From: Actinomycetes bacterium
GTDB lineage: Bacteria; Actinomycetota; Thermoleophilia; Solirubrobacterales; JACPNS01
Direction: 5' to 3'
Assembly (NCBI GenBank): GCA_023404495.1
Contig: JAEYBE010000002.1
Span: 10,445-74,444, forward strand
DNA length: 64,000 nt
Below are positions 63,057-64,000 of this stretch, piece after piece. The position numbers were made by a program, and so were the translations under genes. Under the pieces are notes generated by a model. That model was not told the origin of the DNA. It saw only the letters and a program-made list of their open reading frames with translations, and did not search any database. Position 1 is the first letter of the stretch; each line of letters starts with the position of its first letter.

Positions 63057-63138
63057 CCCGCCCGTCCCCGTACGTTGATGTTCACGGCGTCGCGCTACGG
63101 TTGCCCCGTACTGGCCCCGCGTCGAATACCAACGCCCA

Positions 63139-64000
63139 GTGGAAACCCGGTCAAATCACCGCACCCGTCAGCCACGCATCGCCGTAGTCGGCGCTGGCAT
63201 GTCCGGCATCGCGATGGGCGTCGCGCTCAAGAACGCCGGCTTCGACGACTTCGTGATTCTTGAGAAGGGCGACCGGGTCGGCGGCGTCTGGAACTGGAAC
63301 CACTACCCGGGCCTCAGCTGCGATGTGCCCTCGCAGATCTACCAGTACAGCTTTCACTTGAAGCCCGACTGGAGCCGGATGTTCGCCGAGGGCGACGAGA
63401 TTCGCGACTATCACGAAGAGGTCGCCAAGGAATACGGACTCGACGAGAAGATTCGCCTTAACGCCGAGGTCACCGGCGCTCAATTCAACGGAGCCGGCTG
63501 GCAGATCCAGACCGCGGATGGCCAAGAACTTGAGGTCGACTTCGTGGTGATGGCGACCGGCGTCCTCCACCACCCCAACACCCCCGAGCTGCCCGGTATT
63601 GACAGCTTCAGCGGCCAAGACGTGCACAGCGCGCGCTGGGACGACTCGATTTCTGTCGCCGGCAAGCGCGTCGCCGTGATCGGCACCGGATCGACCGGGG
63701 TGCAGCTGGTCTCGGCGTTCCAGCGCGAGGCCGCCAACGTCACGCTCTTCGCCCGCCATCCGCAGTGGGTGATCTGGGCTCCGACTGGGATCAAGCAGCC
63801 GGCAGTCGTTGCGTCACTGCTCAAGCGCTTCCCGCAGATCAACCAGCTGATCCACCACACCGCCGTGTACCTCGCGCGCATCTTCACCGACGTCACCACC
63901 CGGCCCAGCTGGCGTCGCCGCCTGATTCAAGGAGTCGCGCGGCTTCAACTGCGGATGATCCGCGACCCAGAGCTGCGGGCGAAGCTGACGCCCGACTACG
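63139..64000 (+). CDS. Baeyer-Villiger-type flavin monooxygenase (partial, runs off right edge)
   Basis: About 287 residues are visible, starting from a GTG at 63139 (no ATG is available upstream before a stop). The FAD motif GAGMSGIAMG lies near residue 18 and the second dinucleotide motif GTGSTGVQL near 178. FSGQDVHSARW matches FxGxxxHxxxW, the fingerprint of Baeyer-Villiger monooxygenases. NWNHYPGLSCDVPS is also typical. The enzyme would insert oxygen next to a ketone using NADPH and O2. The remaining C-terminal half is outside the window. Confidence 0.88.
   Translation, partial: METRSNHRTRQPRIAVVGAGMSGIAMGVALKNAGFDDFVILEKGDRVGGVWNWNHYPGLSCDVPSQIYQYSFHLKPDWSRMFAEGDEIRDYHEEVAKEYGLDEKIRLNAEVTGAQFNGAGWQIQTADGQELEVDFVVMATGVLHHPNTPELPGIDSFSGQDVHSARWDDSISVAGKRVAVIGTGSTGVQLVSAFQREAANVTLFARHPQWVIWAPTGIKQPAVVASLLKRFPQINQLIHHTAVYLARIFTDVTTRPSWRRRLIQGVARLQLRMIRDPELRAKLTPDY

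Overview
The window reads as a chromosomal segment of a high-GC actinobacterium, most probably class Thermoleophilia (Solirubrobacterales-like). This rests on base composition, frequent GTG/TTG starts, ATGA-coupled operons, an FtsL-like protein with a long basic N-terminus, and the mixture of families; no rRNA is present to confirm it. MurE carries the DNPR signature of meso-diaminopimelate enzymes. There are no insertion sequences, phage genes or CRISPR arrays. It is mostly core chromosome with a few unusual arrangements.

1-14,058 (minus strand): a complete dcw cell-division and peptidoglycan cluster in transcription order mraZ, rsmH, ftsL-like, ftsI, murE, murF, mraY, murD, ftsW, murG, murC, murB and the 5' part of ftsQ, which runs off the left edge. 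Upstream of mraZ lie three GTGG(G/C) repeats on a 10-bp period, the classic MraZ autoregulatory site. Palindromes that could be operators for a divergent TetR regulator lie between that site and the TetR gene.

15,091-20,512 (minus): a compact Tad/Flp-type secretion operon (DUF192, response regulator, histidine kinase, CpaB, CpaF, TadB, TadC) with no pilin gene. 20,678-23,572: a small unknown protein and a catalytically degenerate Rho-like protein converge on an array of four 23-bp palindromes nested as a large inverted repeat; folP is upstream of the Rho-like gene.

23,628-32,123: metabolic and regulatory genes (histidine phosphatase, GlpD, monomeric isocitrate dehydrogenase, a short-chain dehydrogenase, a membrane protein with two degenerate GGDEF domains, an RpoD-family sigma factor). 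32,586-37,825 (minus): a cobalamin riboswitch heads an operon of two secreted DUF4430 (transcobalamin-like) proteins and a complete ECF transporter (EcfT, fused EcfA-EcfA, S component). I read this as a vitamin B12 capture-and-import system.

37,872-51,442: DUF2254 protein, CPA2 antiporter, two large polytopic membrane proteins, Kup potassium transporter, small stress and hypothetical genes, a CPBP protease-like protein, tRNA-Glu(CUC), an MFS transporter fused to a cyclic-nucleotide-binding domain, an aldo/keto reductase and two VOC proteins. 51,503-60,008: a Kdp potassium system with a split KdpD. The kinase half and KdpE come first, then kdpF, kdpA, kdpC, kdpB (C before B), then the KdpD sensor half and a membrane-anchored USP-like protein. 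With Kup and the CPA2 protein, this makes three likely potassium systems in about 20 kb. The right edge has an alpha/beta hydrolase, a UvrA-like protein that appears to lack the UvrB-binding domain, and the start of a Baeyer-Villiger-type monooxygenase.
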